DNA of 64,000 nucleotides from the NCBI RefSeq assembly GCF_024166365.1, contig NC_064823.1, positions 9,604,924 to 9,668,923 of the forward strand, read 5' to 3'. Position 1 is the first letter of the stretch, and each line of letters starts with the position of its first letter. Origin of the DNA: Elephas maximus indicus (Eukaryota > Chordata > Mammalia > Proboscidea > Elephantidae). The notes under the pieces were generated by a model. That model searched no databases and was not told the origin of the DNA. It saw only the letters and a program-made list of their open reading frames with translations. A program made the position numbers and the translations under genes. Positions 23,939-35,643 of this stretch are shown one piece after another.

Positions 23939-24046
23939 AATGGTGAGATGTAATCCATACTGAAGGTTGTCATCTTTGATCTTCATCAGGAAGTGCTTCA
24001 AGTCCTCCTCACTTTAAGCAAGCAAGATTGTGTCATCTGCATATCT
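23939..24046 (-). mobile_element. RTE LINE, continuation of the interrupted copy
   Basis: The plus-strand text 'gagatgtaatccatactgaa', 'gatcttcatcaggaagtgct' and 'aagattgtgtcatctgcata' is the part directly upstream, in element order, of 21063-21745. It ends inside the sequence that encodes the YADD catalytic motif, so the copy is 5'-truncated there. Confidence 0.93.
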
Positions 24047-24855
24047 TTTAGACCTATGTTGAATCTTTAAAAATAATTTTGAATATAGAGAGTTCATTTT
24101 GGACATATATTGTTTCCAACAAAAAGGTTTCACATTACTGCATGACTTTTTCCCACTTACTAAAAACATCTTTGAGAATTTGGTATTTGCCGTGTAGTGT
24201 AATTGTCTCCAGAGTTGCAATCTTTGAGATATAGGCACTGAGCAGGGGAATAGTGACATCGAGGAATAATAAGGGATAGAATAAAAGGACAAAATCATGG
24301 GCAAGGGATGGTTATTCCAGTGGAGATGGGTGTTTTGGAAGTGTTTGTGTAAGCAGTACTGGGTTTACACGAGTATGGAGTGGTAAATAGACGCTAAAGG
24401 AGGAATAACCATATATTCCATGTAAATAGAATGGATACACTATTCAAAAAGGAAAGTGAAACACTTGTATTTCTTATCTCTTTGTCAAATTCTTTTTCTT
24501 TTTTTCCTGTTTCTTGCTTAGGTAGAGCAAGTGAGTTATATGCTTGAATAATCATTAGATGAGGGCTTTTTTTGGTGGTGGTAGTGGGATGTTCAGAATC
24601 TATTTCTCAGAATTATATAAGACTAGTGGTATTAAAGCAGTTGGCATTTAAATGATAATGCAGATACACTGATAAAGATCTATTTTTAAAAATTGAAGGT
24701 ATGTTTCATAATGTGTAATTTTAAGATTAAATTTTGAGAAAATGCCGGTCACATTTAAATAATTAATTCAAATATTAGTAGAGGTGTGTATTCAGATCTG
24801 TTTTTTTAAGCAAAACAGCTGTAGTTAGATTTTTCTCTATTCCAGAAACTGCATT

Positions 24856-24876
24856 CGTGTGTGTGTGTGTGTGTGT
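24856..24876. repeat. (GT)n microsatellite
   Basis: About ten GT units. Confidence 0.95.
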
Positions 24877-24949
24877 TTAAAAAATATAAAGGTTGGCGTG
24901 AGGGTGAGGTAAGTTTAGATTTTGGCTAAGCTGAAAAGAATCAATGAAA

Positions 24950-25230
24950 GAGTCTCCATGGTTTACCATTTATCTTGTTTTTGATCTAATTGAAATCAAG
25001 TAATTTCATTTCCATTCCAGTTTTATTTCGAATCTTGCAAACATTCCCATCAGCAGGGTTTAATTAGCCTGTGTTACCCTTTATTAGCCAAGAGAGCCTG
25101 ACGGTCTTCTGTGCATTTTCTTTTGGCAACGTTCATTTATTATTTCCTTGCCTGCTTATTTAGAGCATTCTGCAACTCAGCCCATCTTAATTAACAAAGC
25201 TGCCACAAATTCTTCATTACCACAGGTTGG
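24950..25230. promoter_or_regulatory. Candidate conserved non-coding element
   Basis: It is a non-repetitive stretch with several TAATTA-type or ATTA homeodomain cores ('ggtttaattagcctg', 'atcttaattaacaaagc', 'gatctaattg') packed into 280 bp, and no coding frame. This is an inference from composition; conservation was not tested. Confidence 0.25.
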
Positions 25231-26834
25231 ATGAATATTTAACACATACACACACACAATAATAACCAAGTAACTTGTAACAATAGGTAAATATTCAATA
25301 AAAGAGTATGTATTTGTAGGTAGACGCACAGCTTAGTAGAACAAAATTTCTTGAACAGTGTTTACATTTTGATATTCATTATCTGTAACATAAAGAATAG
25401 TCACTAAAAGGGAAAAGGTACTCTCAACATCAATATATTCTTTTCCAGCCTTTTTCTAGTGCAGAATAACATACATTAGGCTAAGTTTTAGGAATGAAAT
25501 GGCTTAGAGTTTCTTGGCTTCTCTCATCCATTTGCATCACGATGCGAGCTAAACCAAGCAGTTAAAGAATGTAGATGATCATTCACAAATTGTGGCAGGT
25601 ATTCAACCTGCAAATTTCAGAGCTGTCAAGGTTGAGTGTTTCAATCAATTTTGACATCTCCTAGCATTTTCTTTCATATTCTAGCTTCTATAAATAATAT
25701 CCTTTCTAAGGTGTCATTTTAGGTTCATGGGCTTGTTTCTCCCCCCTAATATAAAGAAAAGTTGTATTTTATCTCTTAACATGTCTTTTCTACCTTTATT
25801 CTGAAGAAAAAAAAAAAAAAAACAATATGGCATATTAAATGAGCTACCTGATCCATGATTCTGTATTAAAGAGAAATGTTTTAATAAGGGATGCAACAAT
25901 AACAACATATTATTTAGCACTTGTAAGAAAGTTTACCAAAATTTTAAAATGTTTTGAGAACTTTAAGATAAAATCTACCATAGAGTAGCATGCTTGCTCT
26001 TTGAAAGAAAAGCTTTCTAAAGATGATCGTTTTCCCATTTACACATACCTGAGAATAACTATTGAAATGCCTACGTTATTACAGTATTTATCGCAGGACT
26101 CTAATTTGAACAAAGTGGGTCCATCTGGGATCTAACCCTGGGTAGACTTAATTTTCATACTATGAGAAGGGTCTTATTAAAAGGTGTTTTCATTATAAAA
26201 ATGTCACATAACAAAGATCCTAAAGGAAGCATAAAGAATACTTTTTAGTATTTTTCAAGTTGTACTTATTCTTTCAACCACCATTTTGACTAGCCACATT
26301 TTCCTACGTAGAAATTAAACAAGCTGATTTAAAATCGACCATGCTGTGCATAGTATGTTTGAGCTTGAAAAACTTTGCTAACCCCCTTATTGAGAATTCT
26401 TTACTAAAAAAAAAAAAAAACCTGTGATCTAGAAAAGTTAAGTAATTTTTTTTTTTTCCCCTAGAATCAAAAAGACTTAGTGGAAGAGCCAGAAAGAGAA
26501 CACAAAGCTCCTCACTCACAGTACAATGGAGTATGTCTCCATTTTTATGCCAAAGAACCCTGAAACTTCAAGTGGCACTTAAAGGGTCACATCCTTCCAT
26601 ACCCCAGGGAAACAACTGAGGAATTCCATTGCTTGAGAACTGGCACTTTTGTAATTTGAGGTAAATAATTTTAGGTGATCATAAATATTTCTATCATTGG
26701 CTTGTGCCAACAATTTCTTTTGTTTGTTTCTTTTTTAACAGTAAAATCCTGGACTTTCAAATCTCCCACACTTTTGATTATTAAGTAAACCTACCCTTTA
26801 TATTTACTTATCAAAGTAGATGTCATGAGAGGAA

Positions 26835-27205
26835 AATGTAGGTCTATGGTAGACATTACTACGGATTACCAATATCTGATCACCCTCTCCTACCTGGTCA
26901 CACTACTCAATTCCCTTTAAGAGATGGTCAGTTAGGTAGTTTGGCCAACGTACTTTGAGAATAGGTGAATTGTGTCTCCTTAGGACTGGGCCAATAAAAA
27001 CCCTGTATGGCTCTCCCACCCTCTTTCTTGTCACCATGTTCTGTAGCCCCTCTGAAATGCTGACACTGTAAGATAGAAGCAGAGAGGATTACTGAGTTGT
27101 CCTGATGATACATCAAGGTCAGAGCAGAATCTGAGTGAGTGAAATATAAAAGTTCATTGTGCTACCATGAGAGCATAAGTTGATTTATCCTAATTAATTT
27201 ATTTC
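26835..27205 (+). mobile_element. Old LTR-like repeat (tentative MaLR type)
   Basis: The order 'gactgggccaata', 'cttgtcaccatgttctgtag', 'aagatagaagcagagagg' and a final AT-rich 'ttcattgtgctacc' resembles an old mammalian LTR. It is strongly diverged and family is uncertain. The minus-strand frame at 26928-27116 is not considered a gene. Confidence 0.3.
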
Positions 27206-27599
27206 TTATAGGAATATGCTCTGTGTTTGTATGTGTATAAACTATCTTCTTTCTTTGAAACTATACATTTTAAAACTATTTGGGAATATTGAGTCTGAAT
27301 TCGTGAAGGACAGTTACCTTGGTTCTTAATGCACGTTTCTAGTTCTTTAGTCATTTTGTTTTTGCTTTTTAACACACCACCATGAACAGCAATTTATAGA
27401 TGGTACACAGAAGTGTATTTTCATCCTCAATATACGGATACCACAAACGTTTCACTAAACTATACCTTTTTTAATGACCAGGCCTACATTTTATTTAGAT
27501 TTTTGTTGAGTAAGATATTGTTTTAAATATACATTTATTAATAAGTATGTGTTTTGTTTTGTTTTTCTTTACTTGCTGAACTTTGTTGGTATTCAACTT

Positions 27600-27940
27600 G
27601 AAGCCTTCCTTTTCTCTGAAAACACTCTAACTGCCTTCTCTGTTGCCTGCTTACTCTTGTGTATGTCATCCTTTGGATATTTTACCTGTTTGCCTTGTAT
27701 TATAACCAATTAGATTTCCCTCTCTTTCCTTACTTCACTGTAAACTCTTGAAAGAAAGAACTATGCAACATACCAGCCAAAATTTGTTTTGATTGATTAT
27801 CTGTTCTGACTACCTAGTGCCCATCATATGCCAAGAAGTTCTATTTTGTGGCATATAATCTTTGTGTTTCTGTGGAGCTTGAAATGTACTGTACTTATAA
27901 TTGGTGCTTAGAAACATTTTCTAAGGATTAAATGAATGAG
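27600..27940 (+). mobile_element. LINE-2 3' end relic
   Basis: The ordered motifs 'cactgtaaactcttgaaag', 'ctacctagtgcccatcat' and 'ggtgcttagaaacattttc' resemble the L2 3' end. Diverged. Confidence 0.4.
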
Positions 27941-28454
27941 TAGAATTTCTATTTAGAGACATGGCATGAGTGGAGTTCATAAAATGTATGTTGACTATAC
28001 TTTCCATTGAGTGGAAAATTCCAAAACAGTGGCCAATTATTGGGTTACTGTTTATTGAGATTCTCCTAGCCAAGAACTACAGCAGAAACTAGCAATGGTT
28101 ATGAAAGGAAAAATCCTACTTTTACATTAAAAGTGACAAAACTAAGAAAAGGAAGAAAAAGAGCATTTGCTCTCTTTGTTTCTTGAGATAATTCTTATGG
28201 TTCTGCCTGTTTTGAAAACACTGTCTTGTCAAGTAATCTAAATAATGTCCTTAGACTAGATTGCAATCTGTGGCCAATAAATGGAGCAAGATCCATGGGC
28301 CTAAAAATATGAGCAAGTCAAGTACCTACTAAAACATTGATTTTTTTTTTTTTTCTTTCTGAGAGAATGCTTCAATTTTAATACTACAATGTTGCTATGG
28401 TACAAAGACTAACAACAAGGAAGGCTTAATGAGATAGGTTGAAAGATGGGCTAC

Positions 28455-28962
28455 TGTCATGGATTGAATTGTGTCCCCAAAAAATATCTGTCAACTTGGC
28501 TATGACATGATTCCCTGTACTGTATGATTGTCCACCATTTTGTCTTCTGATATGATTTTCCTATGTGTTGTAAATCCTATCTGTATGATGCTGATGTGAT
28601 AGAATTACCAGCAGTTATGTTAATGAGCCAGGACTCAATCTACAAGATTTGATTGTGTTTTATGCCAATCTCTTTTGAGATATAAAAGAGAGAAGCAAGC
28701 AGAGAAACATGGGGACCTCATATCACCAAGAAACAAGTGCAAGGAGAATTGTGCATCCTATGGATCTGGGGTCCCTGCATTGAGAAGCTCCTTGATGATG
28801 ACACGAATCTTCTTCCAGAGCTGACAGAGACAGAAGGCCCTCCCCTGGAGCTGGCACCCTGAATTTGGACTTCTAGCACACTAGACTGTGAGAGAATAAG
28901 CTTCTTTGTTAAAGCCATCAACTTGTAGTATTTCTGTTATAGCAGCACTAGATAACTGAGAT
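28455..28962 (+). mobile_element. Solo LTR, MaLR/ERVL-like
   Basis: It begins 'tgtcatggattgaattgtgt' and ends 'tttctgttatagcagcacta' plus 'gataactga', the standard start and end of MaLR-type LTRs, with a TATA-like 'agatataaaagagag' at about 28678. A six-base direct repeat, ggctac, occurs at 28449-28454 and 28963-28968 and may be the target-site duplication. No internal retroviral part is attached. Confidence 0.7.
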
Positions 28963-29099
28963 GGCTACCAACCAATTGGTGGGCTAAAATTTAAAAATCC
29001 AACTTTGTTCTTTGCAATGGATTCAGAGGAATTTATTTTCTTTATATACATATGGATAATGATTTCCAGTTTTTTTTTCCCCCTCAAAAGGAGCACTAA

Positions 29100-29575
29100 A
29101 CATGTACCTCGAAGTACAATTTCTTTCCAGCCTTGCCTAATTCCTGTTTCACATCAAAATTCTTACTCCCCTGAAAACATTCTTTTCTCCTCTGCCCCTT
29201 CATTGCAGTTACTGCCCTCCCTCCTGCACCTCTATCTTCCTCAGAGTATCTCACTCGTTCTTAGAGACTTGGAGCTATGTTACTCTTCTGGGAAAGTTCA
29301 AACCTCTCATTCTCTAAAAGTCTCTTCTGTTAGTGTTTTCTCGTTAAACTTACAGCAGATATTTGACAATGTATTTAATTGCTTATTTAAATATATTCCC
29401 ACCCCATTAGAATGATGCTTCAGGGATGGGTCAGTGTATCTTTTGTTGTTTTTTGTTGTTTCCGTTTATTAAAAATATAGATATTTAATTATTTATATAT
29501 TTTAATTAAATATATATATATATTTTAATTATTTCATTCACAGTGCCTGGTAGAGGCCCTCAATTAAACCTTCTT
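29100..29575 (+). mobile_element. L2-like relic with AT-rich insertion
   Basis: Motifs such as 'acagtgcctggtagagg' and 'ccctcaattaaa' at 29541-29570 and the preceding CT-rich coding-like part fit an L2 3' end. An AT-rich stretch at 29460-29535, including an (AT)n run, interrupts it. The 136-residue frame at 29005-29415 overlaps this and has no recognisable domain. Confidence 0.35.
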
Positions 29576-30114
29576 AAAGATAGAAAAATATGTTGCCCAA
29601 TATAAACAAGGAAAGGGAAAAGCAATAAGGAATTAGAATCAATCTGTATCTGGTAGGAGTGCTCCTTTTATTTCCTGAGAGGATTTGCATTTAAGATATA
29701 CCTCTTCGGGGACAGAAAGAATTAGCATGAAATTTTCTGACTGTGACTATTCAGATAAAACAAGTCTGTCCTTAATTTTGTGCATACCAGGGTATAGTTA
29801 ATTGGCTTTGATCCATAAAATATTTTTATTTATTCACTTTAATGGTTTAGGAAAGAGAAAGGCTAATGGCCAGAGAGACTTAATGTGGTTGGTTGATAGA
29901 TGACTGCCCACCAACTGATGTGTTAAAAATTTAAAATTACATGTTCTTTCTTTGTAACAGATCCAAAGGCCTTCATGCTCTGTACATACATTGCTAGCTT
30001 TATACTGGTTAATTGTTAAGGGTGCAAACCACCGTTTTCTCATACACAGAGATTTTTAAAGGTTAAAGATGATAATCTCTTTGATTATGAATGTTGCACC
30101 CACAGGTTGTTAAT

Positions 30115-30285
30115 TTGATGAATTATTTTATCTAATTCTGACACCAGCTTTATTCTTACAGCAAGTCTTTGAGACAGGGGCTACTGTTATTGTCTCTATT
30201 TTACAGATGTAGTATCTGAACATTGAGAAGTTAAAACTTTGCCAGAATAGTGCAGCTGCTAAACTGTAAAACAAGTATTCAAAAG
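30115..30285 (-). mobile_element. MIR
   Basis: Plus-strand text 'actgttattgtctctatttt', 'acagatgtagtatctgaac' and 'gagaagttaaaactttgcc' is the reverse-complement MIR core in the right order. Confidence 0.75.
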
Positions 30286-30764
30286 TAACAATCTGAATAA
30301 TACGAGTATTTCCTTAACCAGTCTTCCTTATTACTCCTACCCCATTAATTTCAAAAAGCAATAAAAGTTAAGGAAATGAAGTTACAGGTACGTTATTTTC
30401 TCTATTAAATTAAAGCACGTTTTATTTGTACTACATGTGAAGTACAATTCTAAAGGTATATTTTTATCTCAGGAATCTTGAACATTTCATTTGTAAGAAG
30501 ATAGATTTTCTAATCTCATTCTCTTTCCTTTAATACCTGGCCATCTCTCCTTTGTCTCATTTTCATCTTTGTGCATCCCAAGGTAAAGGAAACATGTTTT
30601 GGTGGTAAGAAATTTGCTTTTTTTTTTTTTAATTTCAGAAAATAGTAAAAATCTAGTATTTTTTTTACCTTAATGTAGCAATATGCATGTTTCTAAATTC
30701 CTAACCACACATTACTTTCATAATAAAGAAGTAATTATAGATTATCATGATACACAGAGAAATG

Positions 30765-31420
30765 CTTCCTTCCCCTAACGATGCCGGTATCCTAACCCAT
30801 GAATATGGCGGTCTACATGACAAAAGGGTACTAAGTGGCTAGTCAGATGACCTTAAGGCCAGAGTGGCTGGATTATCTGGGTAAGCTCTTAAAAGTGGTA
30901 GAGAAGGTAGAAGAGGAGAGTCAGAAGGAGTCGTGACCATAGAAGAAAGGATCGGTGAGACGCGACATGCTCTCTTTGAAGACTGCAAGCGGAGACTCTG
31001 AGCCCAGACCATGTGGGTGGTTTCCAAACCAGTCGCCGCGGAGAGGTTCTGACTCACGCTGACCCCGCGTAGGTTAGAGTATCACTGCGCTGCGCAGCAT
31101 TTCACTGGCTGATTTTTTGGAAGTAGATCAGCAGAACTTCCTCCTGAGGTACCACTGGGTGGACACAACTTCCAATATTTCAGTTAGCAGCCAAGCTTCT
31201 TAACCATTTGTGCCATCCAGGGACTCCAGGTGGGAAAGTTAAGGAAACGGAATCTACTCTAGAGTCACCAAAAAAGGAAGACAGCCCTGCTGACGCTGAT
31301 TTTAGCCTAGTGAGACCTGTGTCAAACTTTTAACCCAGAGGACTCTAAGATAATAAATTTGTGCTTTTTAAGCTACTAAATGTATGGTATTTGTTACAGT
31401 AGTAATATAAAACTAATGCA
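30765..31420 (+). mobile_element. MaLR-type LTR split by an AfroSINE
   Basis: The left part (30765-31025) and right part (31229-31420) form one old LTR-like unit. The right part has 'gacagccctgctgacgctga', 'tctaagataataaatttgtg' (AATAAA-type signal) and 'tttgttacagtagtaatata', the usual 3' end order. The AfroSINE at 31026-31228 lies between the two parts. Confidence 0.65.
31026..31228 (-). mobile_element. AfroSINE, diverged
   Basis: On the plus strand it begins near the 3' end 'gttctgactcacgctgaccc', passes 'tttcagttagcagccaagct' and ends at the reverse-complemented head 'ccatccagggactcc'. Its GC-rich start (gtcgccgcgg) is unusual for the window but seems to be a mutated SINE end. Confidence 0.8.
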
Positions 31421-31542
31421 GTTATAAATTAATCTGTTTGACTTTTTAAATATTAGAAATACAGAGATGTTTAGTTTTTGTAATTTTGTTTACAATTACA
31501 GACTTTAAAAAGTGAGACATACCAACAGCGCCTGTGCTATGT

Positions 31543-31712
31543 TGAAAACCCTGGCATCGTAGTGGTTAAGTGCTATGGCTGCTAACCAAAACGTCGGGAG
31601 TTCAAATCTACCAGGCGCTCCTTGGAAACTCTAAAGAGTAGTTCTACTCTGTTCTATAGGGTCACTATGAGTCAGAATTGACTCGATGGCAATGGGTTTG
31701 GGTTTTTTTTGT
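31543..31712 (+). mobile_element. AfroSINE with poly-T end
   Basis: It has 'gaaaaccctggcatcgtagt', 'ggagttcaaatctaccaggc', 'gtcactatgagtcagaattg' and 'atgggtttgggttttttt'. Confidence 0.95.
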
Positions 31713-31844
31713 GCTGTGTTCTTGACATGATGTCTTTTTATAAAAATGTGTACTATATCAGTGTAAATATTCACATAGGCAAGCATGTATCTAAAATATC
31801 TTTAAAAAATGGTGTTGTTTTTTTTTTTTAATCTAAAATATGTA

Positions 31845-32029
31845 GTTGTTGGGTGCCATCAGGTCAATTTCAACTTATAGTGACCCCATGTGGCACAGTA
31901 GAACTGACTCATAGGGTTTTCTAAGCTGTAATCTTTATATAGGCAGATTGTCAGGTCTTTTCTCCTGTGGAGCTGCTGGTGGGTTTGAATCCCTGCACTT
32001 TGGGTTAGCAGCCAAGAGTTTAACTGCAG
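31845..32029 (-). mobile_element. AfroSINE, longer variant
   Basis: The plus strand starts at the 3' tail 'gttgttgggtgccatc', continues 'cttatagtgaccccatgtgg' and an extra segment about 'ggcagattgtcaggtctttt', and ends with 'gggttagcagccaagagttt'. Confidence 0.9.
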
Positions 32030-32091
32030 AATATTTCAAATCAATTACTCTTAAAATATTTGGAATGGGTCTCCAAAGTTACCAGCAGGGG

Positions 32092-32106
32092 GTGCTCAAG
32101 CATAGG
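32092..32106 (+). promoter_or_regulatory. CTCF-like motif
   Basis: The sequence ccagcagggggtgct matches the CTCF core pattern CCASYAGRKGGCRS with one departure (T in place of C in GGCGC). One match this good can occur by chance in 64 kb, and occupancy was not tested. Confidence 0.35.
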
Positions 32107-32289
32107 GCAATAGCTTCATGCATTACATTACCATTAGGAAAGGGCATATATGGAGTACCAACTCTGAATACTACACATTTGAAGAAAAATTCAGTGTCTA
32201 TGTCTGAAACTATGCTAACCAGAATAATCAATATTTTGCATTTATTCTTGGGTATTTATTCCATATATGAATAAATGAACTTTCAAAAA

Positions 32290-35020
32290 AAGATGTTCAA
32301 TTTTAATTTATTAAGTTTATTTTTGCCATGTTTTTGTTTATAATATGTAATCCAACGGCAACATTTAGTATTAGCAATTTTGAGGTAGAGGAGAAAAGGG
32401 TAGGTTGTATATTCCAATTTTGTGTAGAATTGGAGATATTTATGGTGCAATTAGATAGTAATGAAATATTTTTTTTCATAGTAACCAAAATTTGTTGTCA
32501 AGCAAAATGGCCATTTTGGTGACACCCTCTATATTTTACCATCATGTAGTCATTGGTTAAAATGTTTTTGAATTCCTGTTTTGTAATTGTCTCAGCAATG
32601 ATTCATAAATGTTACCAGAATATTAGTCATATATACTATGATTTACATATCTTTGTCTCTCTCTAATATTTGTGTTTTATATCTACTCACAATGATGATA
32701 AATTGGCTTTATAATTCATATTATGGAAAAAATTAATTTGTTTCAAAAATTATATTTATATTCAAGAAATAAAGACTTGCCCTCATGTAGGACTTGCAAA
32801 CAATGAATGTCAATTTCAGGAGGCAATTCCCAGGGATAATTTGCTAAAGAAAAATTTTCTTTGAAAAATTCTGCCATAAGCGGAAAAAATGTAATTTTCC
32901 TGCTAGATACTTGTCTTGATCCCTGCCATAATCTCTGCAAGCTACATGTGTGAGGCTTCATAAACCACATGAAAGGCCCAAACCTAACCAAGCCCCAGGG
33001 ACCAAGTAAATCAATTGGTTTATTTGTCTGCTGCTTTTGCCGCTGATTTAACATTGTTTCCTGATTCTCATAAAATAAGAAATGTCTTTCTTCCTTGTAA
33101 CTGACTCTCTGAGTTACACCCATGTTGACTTCTTCCAACATTTCATTTTGTCTCTTTGTCTCCCTATCCAATCACTCTGCTTGTCTAGGGCACAGTCATT
33201 GCGTTTTTTAACATGGCCCTCCTAATTAATAAAGCCGTGCCCTTTAATTGTCACATGTTTGCATAAATTGAAACAACCCACAGCTACAAGATCTTTTTAA
33301 TACTTTTCATCACCCTGAAAATTCTCAGTCATCAGTAGACAGAACTCTGTTGTTGACATCACTATATGCTAGACTACATTATATTTTCTCCTGCTGATCT
33401 AAATCTTACTTTCCAAAGAGAATAGATCTACTGAACAGGTTCATCCCAGCCTCTGATATGCCTTTCTGTGAACTGAATCCTAAGGTAACTATTAAAGAAC
33501 CTTCTCTTTGGATAGGTTTATGATTCTTAAACAAAAGAGTATAGGCAAATATTATCTATAGTTATTTAAAATGGATTCTACGGAGACTTTAAGTAAAAGT
33601 AGAATATTTGTAGATAACAGAGCTATCTGTAAAGGTGTGTATCAGCTCATTCAAAATCATCTGGGCCTTGGCTAATATTTAGATAAGCAGAAAAACAAAT
33701 GCTCAATCAAATCCAGTTTTGTTATGTTTCAGGCACTGGGAACTTGTTTTTAATGAGTCAATAATTCTTGGAATATCTCCCAAGTACACACTAATAAGTT
33801 GCATTTTTCCATTTGTTCTGCTTATCACGAGTGTGGCTAACTTCATAGTTGCTTCAAGGATGGAAATCTTTCAGAGTGTTTTGACCTTTTAGTCGATTTG
33901 GAATGCTTTTAACTGCTTTTCCACAGTTAGGGAGGATTGATCAGTTACTATGGAAGGCTCCTACGCTCTAGAAGACTGCTTTATTCATCTGGGTCAAGAC
34001 AGTTCACAAACAGCTGAAAGTATTTTATTGGTTTAATATTGCAGGTGGTTATATCACTTTCATAAAAGGGCTTTTACTTTCTTTAATTTCAATGTAGAAT
34101 CTGGCAAGTGAACTGATAATCAATCACATTTGTTCTGTTCTTTTTTAAAAGCTTAAATGTTTCACTGTGAAAAGCTGCTACTGAGCAGGCACAGTAGGAT
34201 TCATAAGGGTTTTTTATTAGACAGACCCTATGCTAGCTTTAAAACTGATTTGATTTGCAATGTGCATATAGCATGGATATTACCATTGCAGAAGAGACTA
34301 TGGGTTATGAATTATCAATTTACGTTCTTTCAAGATCCAATCATTTTAAATAGGTGTTGTGTCTGTGGGCCAATTCACAAGGGAGATAGGAAATGGAATG
34401 ATAAAACAACAAGCAGGTGCAGCAAGTGAATTCATCTTTACTAGATATTTGAAATCATGAAATTCAAGTAGCATTTACTGTTCTCTTTTATTCCTACAGC
34501 TGCAAGATGTAATGGAAAGTGTACCTCTCAGGGACTCAAGAGTCTTGGATTCTATGCATGGTTCTATGCCTAAATAGTTGGGAACTAAATTAGGTTCTCA
34601 GATACTAAATGAGTGTAAATGAGGGGAGCCCAATGAAAGGGACTCTACTAGCTACGGCCATTTGGCAGGAGTTTTTGGTTCCCATAAAAAAGTCTTGAGC
34701 CAATACTGTCTGCAATTGATAAGACCTGACAATGATCTCTCTTTCTAACTTAGGCTTTATTAACTTTTTTGTTGACTCTTAGCAAATAACTTTGTGTATA
34801 TAGTGGGCATTCAGTAAATGCTCTCTCACTTTTTGTATCTTACTTATTTTGTTGTTCATTAATGGGTGGGCTGTCAATTCAGTTTACCATCTATGAATCC
34901 CTTCTCGAATGTCTCCGGCCTCTCTTAGTTTCCTGCACAGTGGATGATGAGAGATATGATGGTTCAGAGGTGTTCTCTAGCTATACTTAGTGAACTCATT
35001 ATTACAATACTGAGACACAA
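32290..35020. other. Repeat-poor stretch, candidate conserved non-coding DNA
   Basis: For about 2.7 kb I see no AfroSINE, RTE or other clear repeat except a possible L2/MIR 3' end at 34735-34830 ('gtgggcattcagtaaatgct'). It contains the longest frame not assignable to a transposon, 32743-33171 on the minus strand (142 codons), with no domain I recognise. Dense AT-rich homeodomain-like cores (cctaattaataaag at 33221) occur. No splice-site-bounded exon was identified. Confidence 0.4.
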
Positions 35021-35024
35021 TTAA

Positions 35025-35225
35025 AAGAGACAATATTTACTTAGTGCCTATTTCCTTCTATATAAACTGTACTTTAAACGTTATCTTGTTTTAATCCTCA
35101 AAATAGCTCTGAGATGCAGAAATGATTTTTCCTGTAAAGGAAAAACTGAGGCTTTGGAGAGTTTAAATGGTTTCGCCAAATTCACCCAGGCAGTAATTGG
35201 TGGAGCCAAGATTCAAATAATTGTC
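35025..35225 (-). mobile_element. MIR
   Basis: The plus strand shows 'acttagtgcctatttccttc', 'ttttaatcctcaaaatagct', 'aaaactgaggctttggaga' and 'aattcacccaggcagtaatt', the full reverse-complement MIR order. Confidence 0.85.
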
Positions 35226-35438
35226 CATTTCCAAAGCACTTAAATGTAAGTAATCAATTCAGAAATCAATCCTAAACTAGAACTGTTAAGTTTTTTTTTT
35301 TTCCTCATTCTCAATATTTTTAAGAACTCAGGAGAATTAATTCTCAGTGAAGGATGTGTGAATGCTTTATGGAAGGTATATTTTGATTAAAAAGTTGAAA
35401 TATCAGCTAATTTAATATATAACAGATATTCACTATCC

Positions 35439-35643
35439 AAACCAAAGCCCTTGCTGGCCAGTCGATTCTGGCTCATAGGGACCTTATAGGACAGAGTAGC
35501 ACTGCCCTACAGGGTTTCCAAGGCTGTCAATCTTTACAGAAGCAGACTGCCATATCTTTCTCCAGTGAAGCAGCTGGTGGGTTTGTACCACCCACCTTTC
35601 GGTTAGCAGCGGAAGAGTTAACTGCTGTGCCACCAGGGCTCCC
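35439..35643 (-). mobile_element. AfroSINE, longer variant
   Basis: A complete copy from 'aaaccaaagcccttgctggc' (3' end) to 'tgctgtgccaccagggctcc' (head) that includes the 'aagcagactgccatatcttt' segment of long copies. Flanks 'tattcactat' and 'tatttactat' (9 of 10 matching) are a probable target-site duplication. Confidence 0.95.

Larger units (their letters stand above)
24050..26830. other. Repeat-poor AT-rich DNA
   Basis: No gene and few repeats are visible apart from a GT microsatellite and A/T runs (25806, 26405, 26446). Part of it (24950-25230) looks like candidate conserved non-coding DNA. Confidence 0.5.

Noticed and set aside
29005..29415. 136-codon plus-strand frame as a possible gene
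   Set aside because: It has no recognised domain, overlaps a probable L2 relic, starts in a T-rich stretch and has no splice or promoter context.
31026..31080. CpG-containing GC-rich patch as a small CpG island
   Set aside because: It is only about 50 bp long and lies in the 3' end of a diverged AfroSINE.
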